Positions 24,420 through 32,520 of a stretch of DNA of 38,817 bases are shown piece after piece. A model generated the notes under the pieces. It was given only the letters and a program-made list of their open reading frames with translations. It was not told where the DNA came from and did not search any database. Source of the stretch: Opitutaceae bacterium (GTDB lineage Bacteria > Verrucomicrobiota > Verrucomicrobiia > Opitutales > Opitutaceae); assembly GCA_003164715.1 (NCBI GenBank), contig PLTZ01000086.1, forward strand, positions 1 through 38,817. The letters run 5' to 3'. Both the position numbers and the translations under genes were made by a program. Each line of letters begins with the position of its first letter. Positions within the stretch are counted from its first letter, which is position 1.

Positions 24420-25705
24420 GAATCGCGCTCTCGACCTCCGTCATGCAGCGCGGCCGCTCCGGCGTGGGGCAGTATGTCCTCGCCTTGGTGCGCGCGCTCC
24501 TCCCTGCGGCTGGGGAGCACGAGTTCACGCTCTTCGTCCTCGAGGAGGACCTGCCGCTCCTTCAGTTTGCCGCAGGCCCGATGCGGCTCGTGGCCGTGCC
24601 CGAGCGGCACCGTCCGCCGGTCCGGGACATCCTCTGGCACCAGGCGGAGCTTCCGCGCCTCCTTGGGCGCCTGGGAGCCGACGTCCTGCACGTCCCGAGC
24701 TACCGGCGGATGCTCTGGGCGAGGCCCTGCGCCCTGGTCGCGACAATCCACGACCTGGCGCCGTTCCACATGGCGGGGAAGTACGACGCGGCGCGGATGT
24801 TCTACTGCCGGGTTGTCGCCCGCCGGCTCGCGGGGCGCCAGGACCGGATCATCGCCGTCAGCGCCGACACCGCGCGCGACGTCGGATCCCTCTTCCGCGT
24901 GCCGGCAACCCGGATGACCGTGATCCCCAACGGCCTCGACCACGCCCAGTTCCACCCCGGGCCGCAGGCCCTCGCCCGCGGGGCCGTGTGCGCGCGGCGC
25001 GGAATCACGGGCCCCTTCTTCCTCTACGTCGCCCGCCTCGAGCAACCGGCGAAGAACCACGCCCGGCTGATCGACGCCTTCAGCCGGTTCAAGGCCGCGA
25101 CCGGCTCAACGTGGCGGCTCGTCCTGGCCGGCGGCGACTGGCACGGCTCGGAAACCATCCGCGAGCGGGTCCGCGCCTCGCCCTTCGCCCGCGAGATCGA
25201 CCTTCTCGGCTTCGTGCCGCAGGAGGAGCTCCCGCAGTGGTACCGCGCGGCCGACTGCTTCGTCTTCCCGTCGCTCTACGAGGGCTTCGGGATGCCGCCC
25301 GTTGAGGCCATGGCGTGCGCCTGCCCGGTCCTCTCGTCCCGGGCCGGGGCCCTTGCGCAGACCGTGGGGGACGCCGCCGGACTTCTGGAACCCCTTGATG
25401 TGGGCCAGATCCAGGCGCAGCTGACCCGGGCCGCCGCCGATCCCTCCTGGCGCGACCAGCTGCGAACGGCGGGCCTCTTGCGCGCGTGGCAATTCACCTG
25501 GGAGGCGACGGCAAGGGCCACGCTGGGGGTCTACCTGCGGGCCGGCGCCCGCGAGGCGCTCCCCGATGCGGTGCGCCCCCCGTGGGGTGTTGACCCGCAT
25601 CAAGATAAGGTTCCGACCCACTCGTCGGCGCACGGGGCCAGGGCTACACTCGACCCAACCTGGGGCGGCACGCCGTCCCATTTCCACCGTGATCGAACAA
25701 CTTGA
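24416..25705 (+). CDS. Family 4 glycosyltransferase of the exopolysaccharide locus
   Basis: ATG 24416 gives a 429-residue GT-B enzyme. The N-terminal Rossmann half has a GxGQY-type glycine turn (SGVGQYVLALVRALL). The C-terminal half has RLEQPAKNH and the EX7E motif in YEGFGMPPVEAMACACPVL, which binds the sugar nucleotide. It would transfer a sugar, retaining configuration, onto the growing repeat unit in the cytoplasm. The last ~45 residues are Pro/His/Arg-rich and lie beyond the usual end of the fold; they overlap the start of the next gene by 17 bases. A read-through tail is possible. Confidence 0.92.
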   Translation: MRIALSTSVMQRGRSGVGQYVLALVRALLPAAGEHEFTLFVLEEDLPLLQFAAGPMRLVAVPERHRPPVRDILWHQAELPRLLGRLGADVLHVPSYRRMLWARPCALVATIHDLAPFHMAGKYDAARMFYCRVVARRLAGRQDRIIAVSADTARDVGSLFRVPATRMTVIPNGLDHAQFHPGPQALARGAVCARRGITGPFFLYVARLEQPAKNHARLIDAFSRFKAATGSTWRLVLAGGDWHGSETIRERVRASPFAREIDLLGFVPQEELPQWYRAADCFVFPSLYEGFGMPPVEAMACACPVLSSRAGALAQTVGDAAGLLEPLDVGQIQAQLTRAAADPSWRDQLRTAGLLRAWQFTWEATARATLGVYLRAGAREALPDAVRPPWGVDPHQDKVPTHSSAHGARATLDPTWGGTPSHFHRDRTT

Positions 25706-26513
25706 AAGGGACGGATCGGCGCCGAGGCCCGCGGCCGACGAGCTCGTACGGCAGAACGCCGCGCTCGAGCGCCGCGTCGCACGCCAGGCCGAGGAGCTGG
25801 CCGGCGCCCGGGAGGAGATGGACACCCTCGCCCAGTCGATGTCCCACGACCTGCGGTCGCCGCTCCAAGTGATCGGCGGGTTCGTGGAGCTGCTGACGAG
25901 GGACTCGGGCAAGGTCCTGGGCGGGAAAAGCCGGCACTACCTGGAGCGGATCTCGACCGCCGCCGCCCAGATGGGGCACATGATCGACGAGGTCGTCGCG
26001 CTTTCCCGGACGGGCCTCGCCGAGATGCACCCCGCGCCAACCGACCTTGCGTTGCTCGTGAAGAGGGTGGTCCACGAGCTCGACGCCGGGAAGGGCGACC
26101 GGCGGGTCATCTGGCTCATCGGGCGCCTGCCGACCGTCCAGGCCGACGCGGCGCTCCTTCGCCAGGCGATTACGAGCCTCGTGTCCAACGCCCTCCACTT
26201 TACGCGGGCCCGCGAGGTCGCGCGCATCCACATCGGTGTGCAGCCCGGCGACGGCGAGCTCGTGTTCTTCGTCCGCGACAACGGCGCCAGCTTCGACATG
26301 AGGCACCGCCGGATGCTGTTCGACCCGGTCCCGCGGCAGCCCTCCTCCCCCGCGCCGAGGGGGGGAGCGATCCGGCTGGCGCACGTCCAACGGATCATCC
26401 AGCGCCACGGCGGCCGCCTGTGGGCGGAGGCCGTGCCCGACGGCGGCGCCACGTTCTATTTCTCCCTGCCCGGCGAGCTGCCGGAACTCCCATGCACCCC
26501 CACGCCGCAATGA
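25689..26513 (+). CDS. Soluble sensor histidine kinase (HisKA + HATPase)
   Basis: GTG 25689 is chosen because sequence upstream of it has no domain character. The 274-residue protein starts with a coiled coil, then the HisKA box SMSHDLRSPL with His53. The ATPase domain has N-box SLVSNALHFT, a G1-like VRDNGASFDM and a degenerate G2 (RGGAIRLAHV). It resembles the kinase end of bacteriophytochromes. There is no membrane segment or sensor domain, so the signal must come through a partner. The next gene overlaps by ATGA (26510-26513). Confidence 0.88.
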   Translation: MIEQLERDGSAPRPAADELVRQNAALERRVARQAEELAGAREEMDTLAQSMSHDLRSPLQVIGGFVELLTRDSGKVLGGKSRHYLERISTAAAQMGHMIDEVVALSRTGLAEMHPAPTDLALLVKRVVHELDAGKGDRRVIWLIGRLPTVQADAALLRQAITSLVSNALHFTRAREVARIHIGVQPGDGELVFFVRDNGASFDMRHRRMLFDPVPRQPSSPAPRGGAIRLAHVQRIIQRHGGRLWAEAVPDGGATFYFSLPGELPELPCTPTPQ

Positions 26514-27694
26514 AGCCGGTGAAGCGGGCGGCGGCGCTGGACGCGTTTGTCGCGGGGCGGCGCTCCCGCCTTCCCGCGAAGGGCCCGGCGCCGCTGGCGG
26601 TGGCGCCGCTCCACATCGTCCTCGTCGAGGACAGCGAGCCCGACGCCGAGCTGATCCAGCAGACGCTGCTGGACTCTGGCCTCAACTTCTCGCTCGCGAT
26701 CGTCGAGTCCGGCGAGGCGTTCGAGGCCGAGCTCAACCACCAGCAGCCCGGCATCATCCTGTCGGACTATTTCCTGCCGGCCTTCGACGGCAGCGCGGCC
26801 CTGGAGATCGCCAAGCAACTCGCCCCCGGCGTCCCCTTCATTTTCGTCACGGGCGTCCTCGGCGAGGAGCTCGTGATCGAGATGCTGAAGCAGGGCGCCA
26901 CCGACTACGTCCTGAAGACCCGGCTCGCCCGCCTCGCGAGCGCGGTCAACCGCGCGCTGCGGGAGACCGCGCAGAGGCGCGAGAACCAGAAGGCCCAGGA
27001 GCGGCTGCGGCGCTCCCACGACCAGCTGCGGGCCTTGACCGGCCACCTGCGGTTCGTCCGGGAGGAGGAGCGCACGCGCATCGCCCGCGAGGTCCACGAC
27101 GAGCTCGGGCAGGCGCTCACCGGCTTGAAGCTCGATCTCTCATTGCTCTCCGGCAAGACCGTCGGCCAGCGGGCGGTGCAGCGCAAGATCAAGGCCATGG
27201 CGGCTCGCGTCGATGACACGATCCTCACGGTGCGGCGGATCGCCACCGAGCTGCGGCCCGGCGTGCTCGACAACCTCGGTCTCGCCGCGGCGATCGAGTG
27301 GCAGGCCGCGGAATTCCAGGAGCGCACCTCCATCCGGTGCGAGGTGCGGATCGAGGTGAAGGAGACCATCTGGGACCGGGAGTTCAACACGATGTGCTTC
27401 CGCATCTTCCAGGAGACGCTCACGAACATCGTGCGCCATGCGAAGGCGACGCGGGTCGACGTGCGCCTCGCGCAGGTCGACCACGAGCTCGTCCTGACCG
27501 TGCGCGACAACGGCCGCGGCATCTCCGAGCAGGAGGTGGTCCACGCCCGCTCGATCGGGCTCATTGGGATGAGGGAGCGCGTGGCCCAGGTGGGCGGGCA
27601 GGTGTTCTTCTTCGGGCTGCCGGACCGGGGCACCACGGTCACCATGCGGGTGCCGATGCCCGAGGCCTCGGCGGGGGAAGGGGGCGCCCCATGA
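26510..27694 (+). CDS. Receiver-HisKA_3 hybrid histidine kinase
   Basis: From ATG 26510 the protein has 394 residues. An N-terminal receiver has Glu40/Asp41, phospho-Asp86 (ILSDYFLP) and Lys136. A coiled coil leads into a NarX-type HisKA_3 domain with phospho-His196 in REVHDELGQALTGL, and then a HATPase_c domain (VRDNGRGI; IGLIGMRERV). The receiver in front suggests phosphorylation by the preceding kinase controls this one, which then phosphorylates the NarL-type regulator encoded next. No membrane segment is present. Both flanking genes overlap by ATGA, so the three are one translational unit. Confidence 0.92.
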   Translation: MKPVKRAAALDAFVAGRRSRLPAKGPAPLAVAPLHIVLVEDSEPDAELIQQTLLDSGLNFSLAIVESGEAFEAELNHQQPGIILSDYFLPAFDGSAALEIAKQLAPGVPFIFVTGVLGEELVIEMLKQGATDYVLKTRLARLASAVNRALRETAQRRENQKAQERLRRSHDQLRALTGHLRFVREEERTRIAREVHDELGQALTGLKLDLSLLSGKTVGQRAVQRKIKAMAARVDDTILTVRRIATELRPGVLDNLGLAAAIEWQAAEFQERTSIRCEVRIEVKETIWDREFNTMCFRIFQETLTNIVRHAKATRVDVRLAQVDHELVLTVRDNGRGISEQEVVHARSIGLIGMRERVAQVGGQVFFFGLPDRGTTVTMRVPMPEASAGEGGAP

Positions 27695-28359
27695 GGATCC
27701 TGATCGCGGATGACCATGCCGTCGTGCGCCATGGCATGAAGCAGATCCTCGCGGCGGCTTTCAAGCGCTCGGTGTTCGGCGAGGCGGCCAACTCCCAGGA
27801 GGCGCTCGAGCGCGTCTGGAAGGAGCCGTGGGACGTGGTGATCCTCGACCTGACGATGCCGGGGCGCAGCGGCCTCGAGGTCCTCAAGGAGATCAAGCGG
27901 GCGCGACCGAAGCTGCCGGTCCTCATCCTGAGCATGCACCCGGAGGACCAGTTCGCCGTCCGCCTGCTCAAGGCGGGGGCGTCCGGATACATGACCAAGG
28001 AAAGCGCGCCCGAGGAGCTCGTGGGCGCGGTCAACAAGGCCGTCGCCGGCGGCCGCTACGTGAGCGCCGCCCTCGCCGACAAGCTGGCGTCGATGATCGT
28101 GCACGACGTGCAGGCCGCCCCTCACGAGAACCTGTCCGACCGCGAGTTCCTGATCCTGCGGCTCATCGCCTCGGGCAAGCCCGTGGGCGCGATCGCGCGC
28201 GAGCTCTCGCTCAGCGTCAAGACCGTGAGCACCTACCGCGCGCGGCTCCTTGAGAAGATGGGGATGTCCAACAACTCGGAGCTCGTACACTACGCGTTCC
28301 AGAACCAGCTCGTGGAGCGCCGCTCCGTGGACATGGGTCCGGCCCCCGGCGCAAAGTAG
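27691..28359 (+). CDS. NarL/FixJ-family response regulator
   Basis: The 222-residue protein has a receiver with Asp7/Asp8, phospho-Asp53 (VVILDLTMPG) and Lys103 (MTKES). A LuxR-type helix-turn-helix follows (LSDREFLILRLIASG; IARELSLSVKTVSTYRARLLEKMG). Phosphorylation would let it dimerise and bind DNA. It overlaps the REC-kinase gene by ATGA. By position its targets are probably the exopolysaccharide export genes that start 76 bases downstream, and perhaps the secreted proteins sharing the 22-bp element; both are inferences. Confidence 0.94.
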   Translation: MRILIADDHAVVRHGMKQILAAAFKRSVFGEAANSQEALERVWKEPWDVVILDLTMPGRSGLEVLKEIKRARPKLPVLILSMHPEDQFAVRLLKAGASGYMTKESAPEELVGAVNKAVAGGRYVSAALADKLASMIVHDVQAAPHENLSDREFLILRLIASGKPVGAIARELSLSVKTVSTYRARLLEKMGMSNNSELVHYAFQNQLVERRSVDMGPAPGAK

Positions 28360-28371
28360 GCAAATGCCCCG
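28350..28371 (+). promoter_or_regulatory. Candidate operator upstream of the Wzc-Wza gene (copy 3 of the 22-bp element)
   Basis: AAGTAGG (28354-28360), six bases, then CCCC (28367-28370), 65 bases before the Wzc-Wza start and overlapping the stop codon of the response regulator. It matches the Ig-gene copy at 17 of 22 positions and the NHL copy at 14 of 22. Overlap with coding sequence makes this the weakest of the three copies. Confidence 0.35.
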
Positions 28372-28435
28372 CCCCCTTTCGTGGAGCCCTTCGGATCCCG
28401 CCGCGTCCAAACACTCTACGGCCCCTAACGCACCG

Positions 28436-31285
28436 ATGCACACTATGAACCAATCCCACGGCAGGGAATTCCTGCCCTCCCCCTTCGGCGCATGGGCCGT
28501 CCTTGACATCGTGGCGCGCCGCTGGCGCTGGATCGCGGCATGGACCGTGATCATCGCGGCCCTAGGCGCCGTCCTCGCCAGCATCGTGTGGAGCCGCTCC
28601 TTCACCTCCACGGCGCAGCTCATCCGCTACGAGCCCTCCAGCGTCGAGGACGCGTACCACCCCAGGGCCCTGGCCGCGCCGAGCCTGGTCGTGATGCTGC
28701 AGGCGCCGGGCCTCCTGGAGGAGGTCGGTTCCCACTTAAGTCCACCCCTGTCCGCAAAGGAGCTCTCGGAGCACCTCGAGGTCACGCTCGACAGAAACAA
28801 CGACGTCGTGACCGTCGCCGCGTCCGGTAACACCGCCGCCGCGGCCATGGACACCGTGAACCGCTACTGCGCGGCGGCCATCGCCTACACCCAGACGCTC
28901 CAGAGGGAGGAGGCGGTCGACGTCGGCGACAACCTGAACCGCCAGCTGGCGCAGGTCGAAGTCGAGATCGCGGCCACGCGCCGGGCGATCCCGGCCGCGA
29001 GTGAGGCGAACGTGGCCTCCCTTGTCTCCAGCTCGGACGCGGCCGCGGAGTCCACGGACGGCCTCACGCAGCGAATCGAGGCCGCCCGCGAGCAGCTGGA
29101 CGACCTTCTGGTCCGCTACACCGACGCCCATCCCCTCGTGCGCGAGCAGCGCGCGAGGCTCGCCGCCCTCAACGCGGACCAGCGCCAGACCTCGTCCCCG
29201 CCCGCGGGGACCGCGCCGCCCCGCTCCCGGATGGCGCCCGCGCCGGCCCTCTCCGCCCAGTCCTACGGCAGGGTCACGCCGGAGGAGGTCGCCATGAGCG
29301 AGCGGGTCCGCGCGCTCGAGACCAACCGCGCGCTCCTGATCGAGCGCCAGAGGGCGATCCAGCCGTTCCGCGACAATCCCCCGGGATACTTCCGCGTCCT
29401 CCTGTCGGCCGCGGTGAACCCGACAAGGCTGCAGCGCTACCGGCTCCAGATCGCTTTCTTCGCGTGCCTTGGCGCGGTCCTCGGCCTTTTCGGCTCGGCC
29501 GCCCAGGTCCTGCTGGGGGAATTCCTGGACAACCGGATCAAGACCCGCACCGACGTGCGGCGCGTCACCGGGCTTCCCCTCCTCTCGACCCTCGGCGACC
29601 TGAGGCTCATGTCGCCCGCCGACCAGGAACAGTGGGCGTTCCGCGCCTGGACCTCGCTCCAGGGACGGCTCAACACCCTGAACGGCGACGGCATGATCTG
29701 CGGCGTCACCTCGGCCAGCGCCGGCGACGGGCGGTCCACATGGATTGGCCTCCTGGCGCGCGCCGCCCACAGCTGCGGATTCCGCGTGCTGACGATCGTC
29801 GCGCAGCCGGCGCAGGAGGCCCCGGCGCTGCCCGCAGGCTCCGGGACGCGGGAGCTGCCATCCGCCTCGACTGAAGACTCACGGCGGCGGGCCGCGATGA
29901 TGGAGGGCGACCTGTCGGCGCCCGGACACGTGGTCACGAGGCTGACAAGCGAGGAATGCCCGCCGGTCGTGAGCATCCCGCTGCCCGGCTGGATATGGAA
30001 CCTCGAGCGCCGCAAGGAGTGGCGCTCGGCCCTCGAGGCCTGGGGGGCCGTCCACCATGTCGTGATCCTTGTCGACCTGCCCCCCGCCCTCGTGGCCGAG
30101 TCGGTGCTGCTCGCGAAGACGCTCCCGAACCTGGCCTGGCTGGTCAACGGGGACCGCACCAGCGCGGCGGAGACCTTGACCGACCTGGAGACCCTGCGCC
30201 ACGCCCGCTGCAACCTCGTGGGCGCCGTCTTCAACCGGGAGCGCGCCACGCCGCTTAGCGGCCGGTTCGGCCGCTGGCTCGGGAGTGGCGCCCTGGCGCT
30301 CTTCGCGTGCGCGCTGGCTTCGGCGCCGGACGCCCGGGGCGCGGCCGAGGCGCCCGCGGACGCGCCGAGCTCGTTCTCGGCCTACCTCCCCGCAGCGCGC
30401 GCGGCCTGGCAGGAACACCTGACCCTCGGGCCGGGCGACGTCCTCAGCCTCCACCTCTCCGGTTTCCCCGAGCTCACGCGCGAGAACGTGACGATCGGGC
30501 CCGACGGGACGATCTCCTACCTCGAGGCGCAGAACATCGCCGCCGCGGGGCTCACCGTCGACGAGCTGCGCGCCCGCCTGAACGCCGAGCTCGGCCGGTT
30601 CCGCCAGGCCCCGGAGGCCTACGTCACGCCCGTCTCCTACGGCAGCAAGAAGTACTACGTGCTGGGCACGGTCGTGCAGAAGGGCGTGTTCACCCTCGAC
30701 CGCCCGACGACGGTGATCGAGGCGGTCTCCCGCGCGCGCGGCTTTGAGACCGGGGTGTCCAACGGCGACACGGTGGACGCGGTCGACTTCTCGCGAAGCT
30801 TCCTCGCCCGGGGCGGCCGCCGCGTGCCGGTCGACTTTGAGCGCCTCTTCACGCGGGGCGACCTCACCCAGAACGCCGCCCTGGAGCCGAACGACTACCT
30901 CTACTTCCCGGCCTCGGGCTCGGGGCAGATCTACGTCCTCGGCGCCGTCGGCCTGCCGGGCCCGGTGGCCTACGACGCCAATGTGAGCGCGCTCTCGGCC
31001 ATCGTCTCGCGCGGCGGCTTCACCCCCGGCGCCTGGAAGGCCCGCGTGCTGGTGGTGCGCGGTTCCCTGGACCATCCCGTGGCCTTCAGGGTCGACATCG
31101 ACCGCGCGCTCATGGGCGACTCGCCCAACCTCGCGCTCGAGCCCGGCGACCTGGTCTATGTGTCCGACCGGCCCTGGATCCGGGCGGAGGAGCTCCTTGA
31201 CCACGCCGCCGCGGCGTTCGTGGAGTCGGCGGTCGTCACCTGGGCCGGGCTCAACGTCGGCCCGAGCATCATCCGCAAACCCTAG
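28436..31285 (+). CDS. Wzc-Wza fusion: chain-length/co-polymerase domain joined to a polysaccharide export domain
   Basis: ATG 28436 gives 949 residues; ATG 28445 is also possible. Part 1 is a Wzz-type domain with membrane helices at about 31-51 and 335-355 and a coiled-coil periplasmic loop. Part 2 (about 385-605) is a BY-kinase-like cytoplasmic domain with degenerate ATP motifs: AGDGRST replaces PGEGKST, the Walker A' Asp is absent, and VILVDLPPAL stands for Walker B. Part 3 is a hydrophobic segment (about 616-632). Part 4 (about 660-949) is a Wza-like export domain plus SLBB repeats (LGPGDVLSLHLSG; YYVLGTVVQKGVF). The frame is unbroken, and no ATG occurs near the junction. It would couple polymerisation to export across the periplasm. 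Confidence 0.85.
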   Translation: MHTMNQSHGREFLPSPFGAWAVLDIVARRWRWIAAWTVIIAALGAVLASIVWSRSFTSTAQLIRYEPSSVEDAYHPRALAAPSLVVMLQAPGLLEEVGSHLSPPLSAKELSEHLEVTLDRNNDVVTVAASGNTAAAAMDTVNRYCAAAIAYTQTLQREEAVDVGDNLNRQLAQVEVEIAATRRAIPAASEANVASLVSSSDAAAESTDGLTQRIEAAREQLDDLLVRYTDAHPLVREQRARLAALNADQRQTSSPPAGTAPPRSRMAPAPALSAQSYGRVTPEEVAMSERVRALETNRALLIERQRAIQPFRDNPPGYFRVLLSAAVNPTRLQRYRLQIAFFACLGAVLGLFGSAAQVLLGEFLDNRIKTRTDVRRVTGLPLLSTLGDLRLMSPADQEQWAFRAWTSLQGRLNTLNGDGMICGVTSASAGDGRSTWIGLLARAAHSCGFRVLTIVAQPAQEAPALPAGSGTRELPSASTEDSRRRAAMMEGDLSAPGHVVTRLTSEECPPVVSIPLPGWIWNLERRKEWRSALEAWGAVHHVVILVDLPPALVAESVLLAKTLPNLAWLVNGDRTSAAETLTDLETLRHARCNLVGAVFNRERATPLSGRFGRWLGSGALALFACALASAPDARGAAEAPADAPSSFSAYLPAARAAWQEHLTLGPGDVLSLHLSGFPELTRENVTIGPDGTISYLEAQNIAAAGLTVDELRARLNAELGRFRQAPEAYVTPVSYGSKKYYVLGTVVQKGVFTLDRPTTVIEAVSRARGFETGVSNGDTVDAVDFSRSFLARGGRRVPVDFERLFTRGDLTQNAALEPNDYLYFPASGSGQIYVLGAVGLPGPVAYDANVSALSAIVSRGGFTPGAWKARVLVVRGSLDHPVAFRVDIDRALMGDSPNLALEPGDLVYVSDRPWIRAEELLDHAAAAFVESAVVTWAGLNVGPSIIRKP

Positions 31286-31287
31286 CC

Positions 31288-32364
31288 ATGACGCATCCCC
31301 CGCGCGCGGCGCTCATCCCCCTCCTCTTCGCCGGCTTCCTCGGCTTCGCGGGCTGCGAAAGCAACCCGATGCCGGCCGCGAGGCCGGGAACCCCCGCGGC
31401 GGCCGCCGCCGACCTTCTCCCGCTGCCCGAGCAGGCGCTCGATCTGGCGATGCTCCAGCCCCCGGGGACCCCCTTCCGCCTCGGGCCCGGCGATGTCCTC
31501 GAGATCGAAGTCGCAGGGGGCGTCGCCACCCAGGCCACCGTTACGGTGGGGCCCGACGGCAGGATCTATTACGACATCCTTCCCGGCATCGACGTGTGGG
31601 GGCTCACCCTTCCCGAGGCCCGCGACCGCCTGGCGGACGCATGGGGGAGATATGTCCGTGAAAAGCCGGTCGTCACCTTGGTCCTGCGCTCGGTCGCAAG
31701 CCAGAAGATCTGGGTGCTCGGCCGCCTCAACAGCCCGGGGGTCTACGCCCTCGGGGGGCCCACCTCGCTCCTCGACGCCGTGGCCGGGGCCGGCGGCCTC
31801 GGGGTCAGCACGCAGCCGGGCGGATCGTACTCCGAGGCGGCGGACCTGTCCCGCAGCTTCCTCGTGCGGGGCGGCCACCGGGTGCCGGTCGACTTCGCGC
31901 GGCTGCTGCAGGGTGGCGACCTTTCCCAGAACGTCTACCTCCAGCCGGACGACTTCATCTTTGTGCCCTCCTACCGAAGCGCGGAGGTGCACGTCCTGGG
32001 CGCGGTGCTGCAGCCGCGCTCGGAGCGGATGGGCGGGGCGCTGACCGTGGTCCAGGCCCTCGCGCTCGCAGGAGGCACCGTGCCGGGAGCCTGCCTTCCG
32101 AACGTCGCAATACTCCGGGGCTCGCTCGCCCATCCGCAGATCGCGATCGTGGCCGTGAACCGGGTCCTTAAGGGGCAGGCACCCGACGTGCGCCTCGAGG
32201 CCGGCGATATCGTCTATGTTCCCTACACGCCCGAGCGCGTGCTCCTGCGCTATGCGAACCTGATCGTCGACACCTTTGTCCGCACGGTCGGGGTGAATGA
32301 GGGGGCGTACACGATTTCCAGCAAGGCCCAGCCCCTCACGGTCGGGGTCAACCTGACGCCGTAA
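31288..32364 (+). CDS. Wza-like polysaccharide export outer-membrane lipoprotein
   Basis: The 358-residue protein has a lipoprotein signal peptide with lipobox FAGC (Cys23). A poly-export domain follows (RLGPGDVLEIEVAGG, VGPDGRIYYDILPGID) and then SLBB domains (IWVLGRLNSPGVYALGG, VHVLGAVLQP). Such proteins multimerise to form the outer-membrane channel for exopolysaccharide. It starts two bases after the Wzc-Wza stop. Its middle region is clearly paralogous to the fused Wza part: compare DLSRSFLVRGGHRVPVDFAR with DFSRSFLARGGRRVPVDFER. The last ~60 residues may form the membrane-spanning helix. Confidence 0.92.
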   Translation: MTHPPRAALIPLLFAGFLGFAGCESNPMPAARPGTPAAAAADLLPLPEQALDLAMLQPPGTPFRLGPGDVLEIEVAGGVATQATVTVGPDGRIYYDILPGIDVWGLTLPEARDRLADAWGRYVREKPVVTLVLRSVASQKIWVLGRLNSPGVYALGGPTSLLDAVAGAGGLGVSTQPGGSYSEAADLSRSFLVRGGHRVPVDFARLLQGGDLSQNVYLQPDDFIFVPSYRSAEVHVLGAVLQPRSERMGGALTVVQALALAGGTVPGACLPNVAILRGSLAHPQIAIVAVNRVLKGQAPDVRLEAGDIVYVPYTPERVLLRYANLIVDTFVRTVGVNEGAYTISSKAQPLTVGVNLTP

Positions 32365-32410
32365 CGTCCGCGAGGCTAAGGCCCCGGCGCCCGCCGCCCG
32401 GGCAACCCCC

Positions 32411-32487
32411 TGTCAGACAAACACTGACACAGGCGCCAGCCATTATCTGACATGGGCGTGGCCAAAATTCTGACATAATAATCAGAC
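32411..32487 (+). promoter_or_regulatory. Phased CTGACA array upstream of the first GH9 gene
   Basis: CTGACA occurs at 32424, 32447 and 32470, exactly 23 bases apart with 17-base spacers. The first copy pairs with TGTCAG at 32411 (6-bp arms, 7-base spacer). The last lies in TCTGA...TCAGA (32469-32486). CTGACA also matches the sigma70 -35 box at five of six positions, with AT-rich DNA (CATAATAAT) after the last copy. The array ends 34 bases before the GH9 start. The 32365-32520 gap contains no gene. Confidence 0.6.
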
Positions 32488-32520
32488 CAACACGGCTACC
32501 GGAGCCTTCCGGGATTCGGC

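Noticed and set aside
28250-28435. Earlier start for the Wzc-Wza protein inside the response regulator gene.
   Set aside because: The upstream 62 codons are an out-of-frame reading of the regulator's HTH region and have a biased Ser/Arg/Pro composition.
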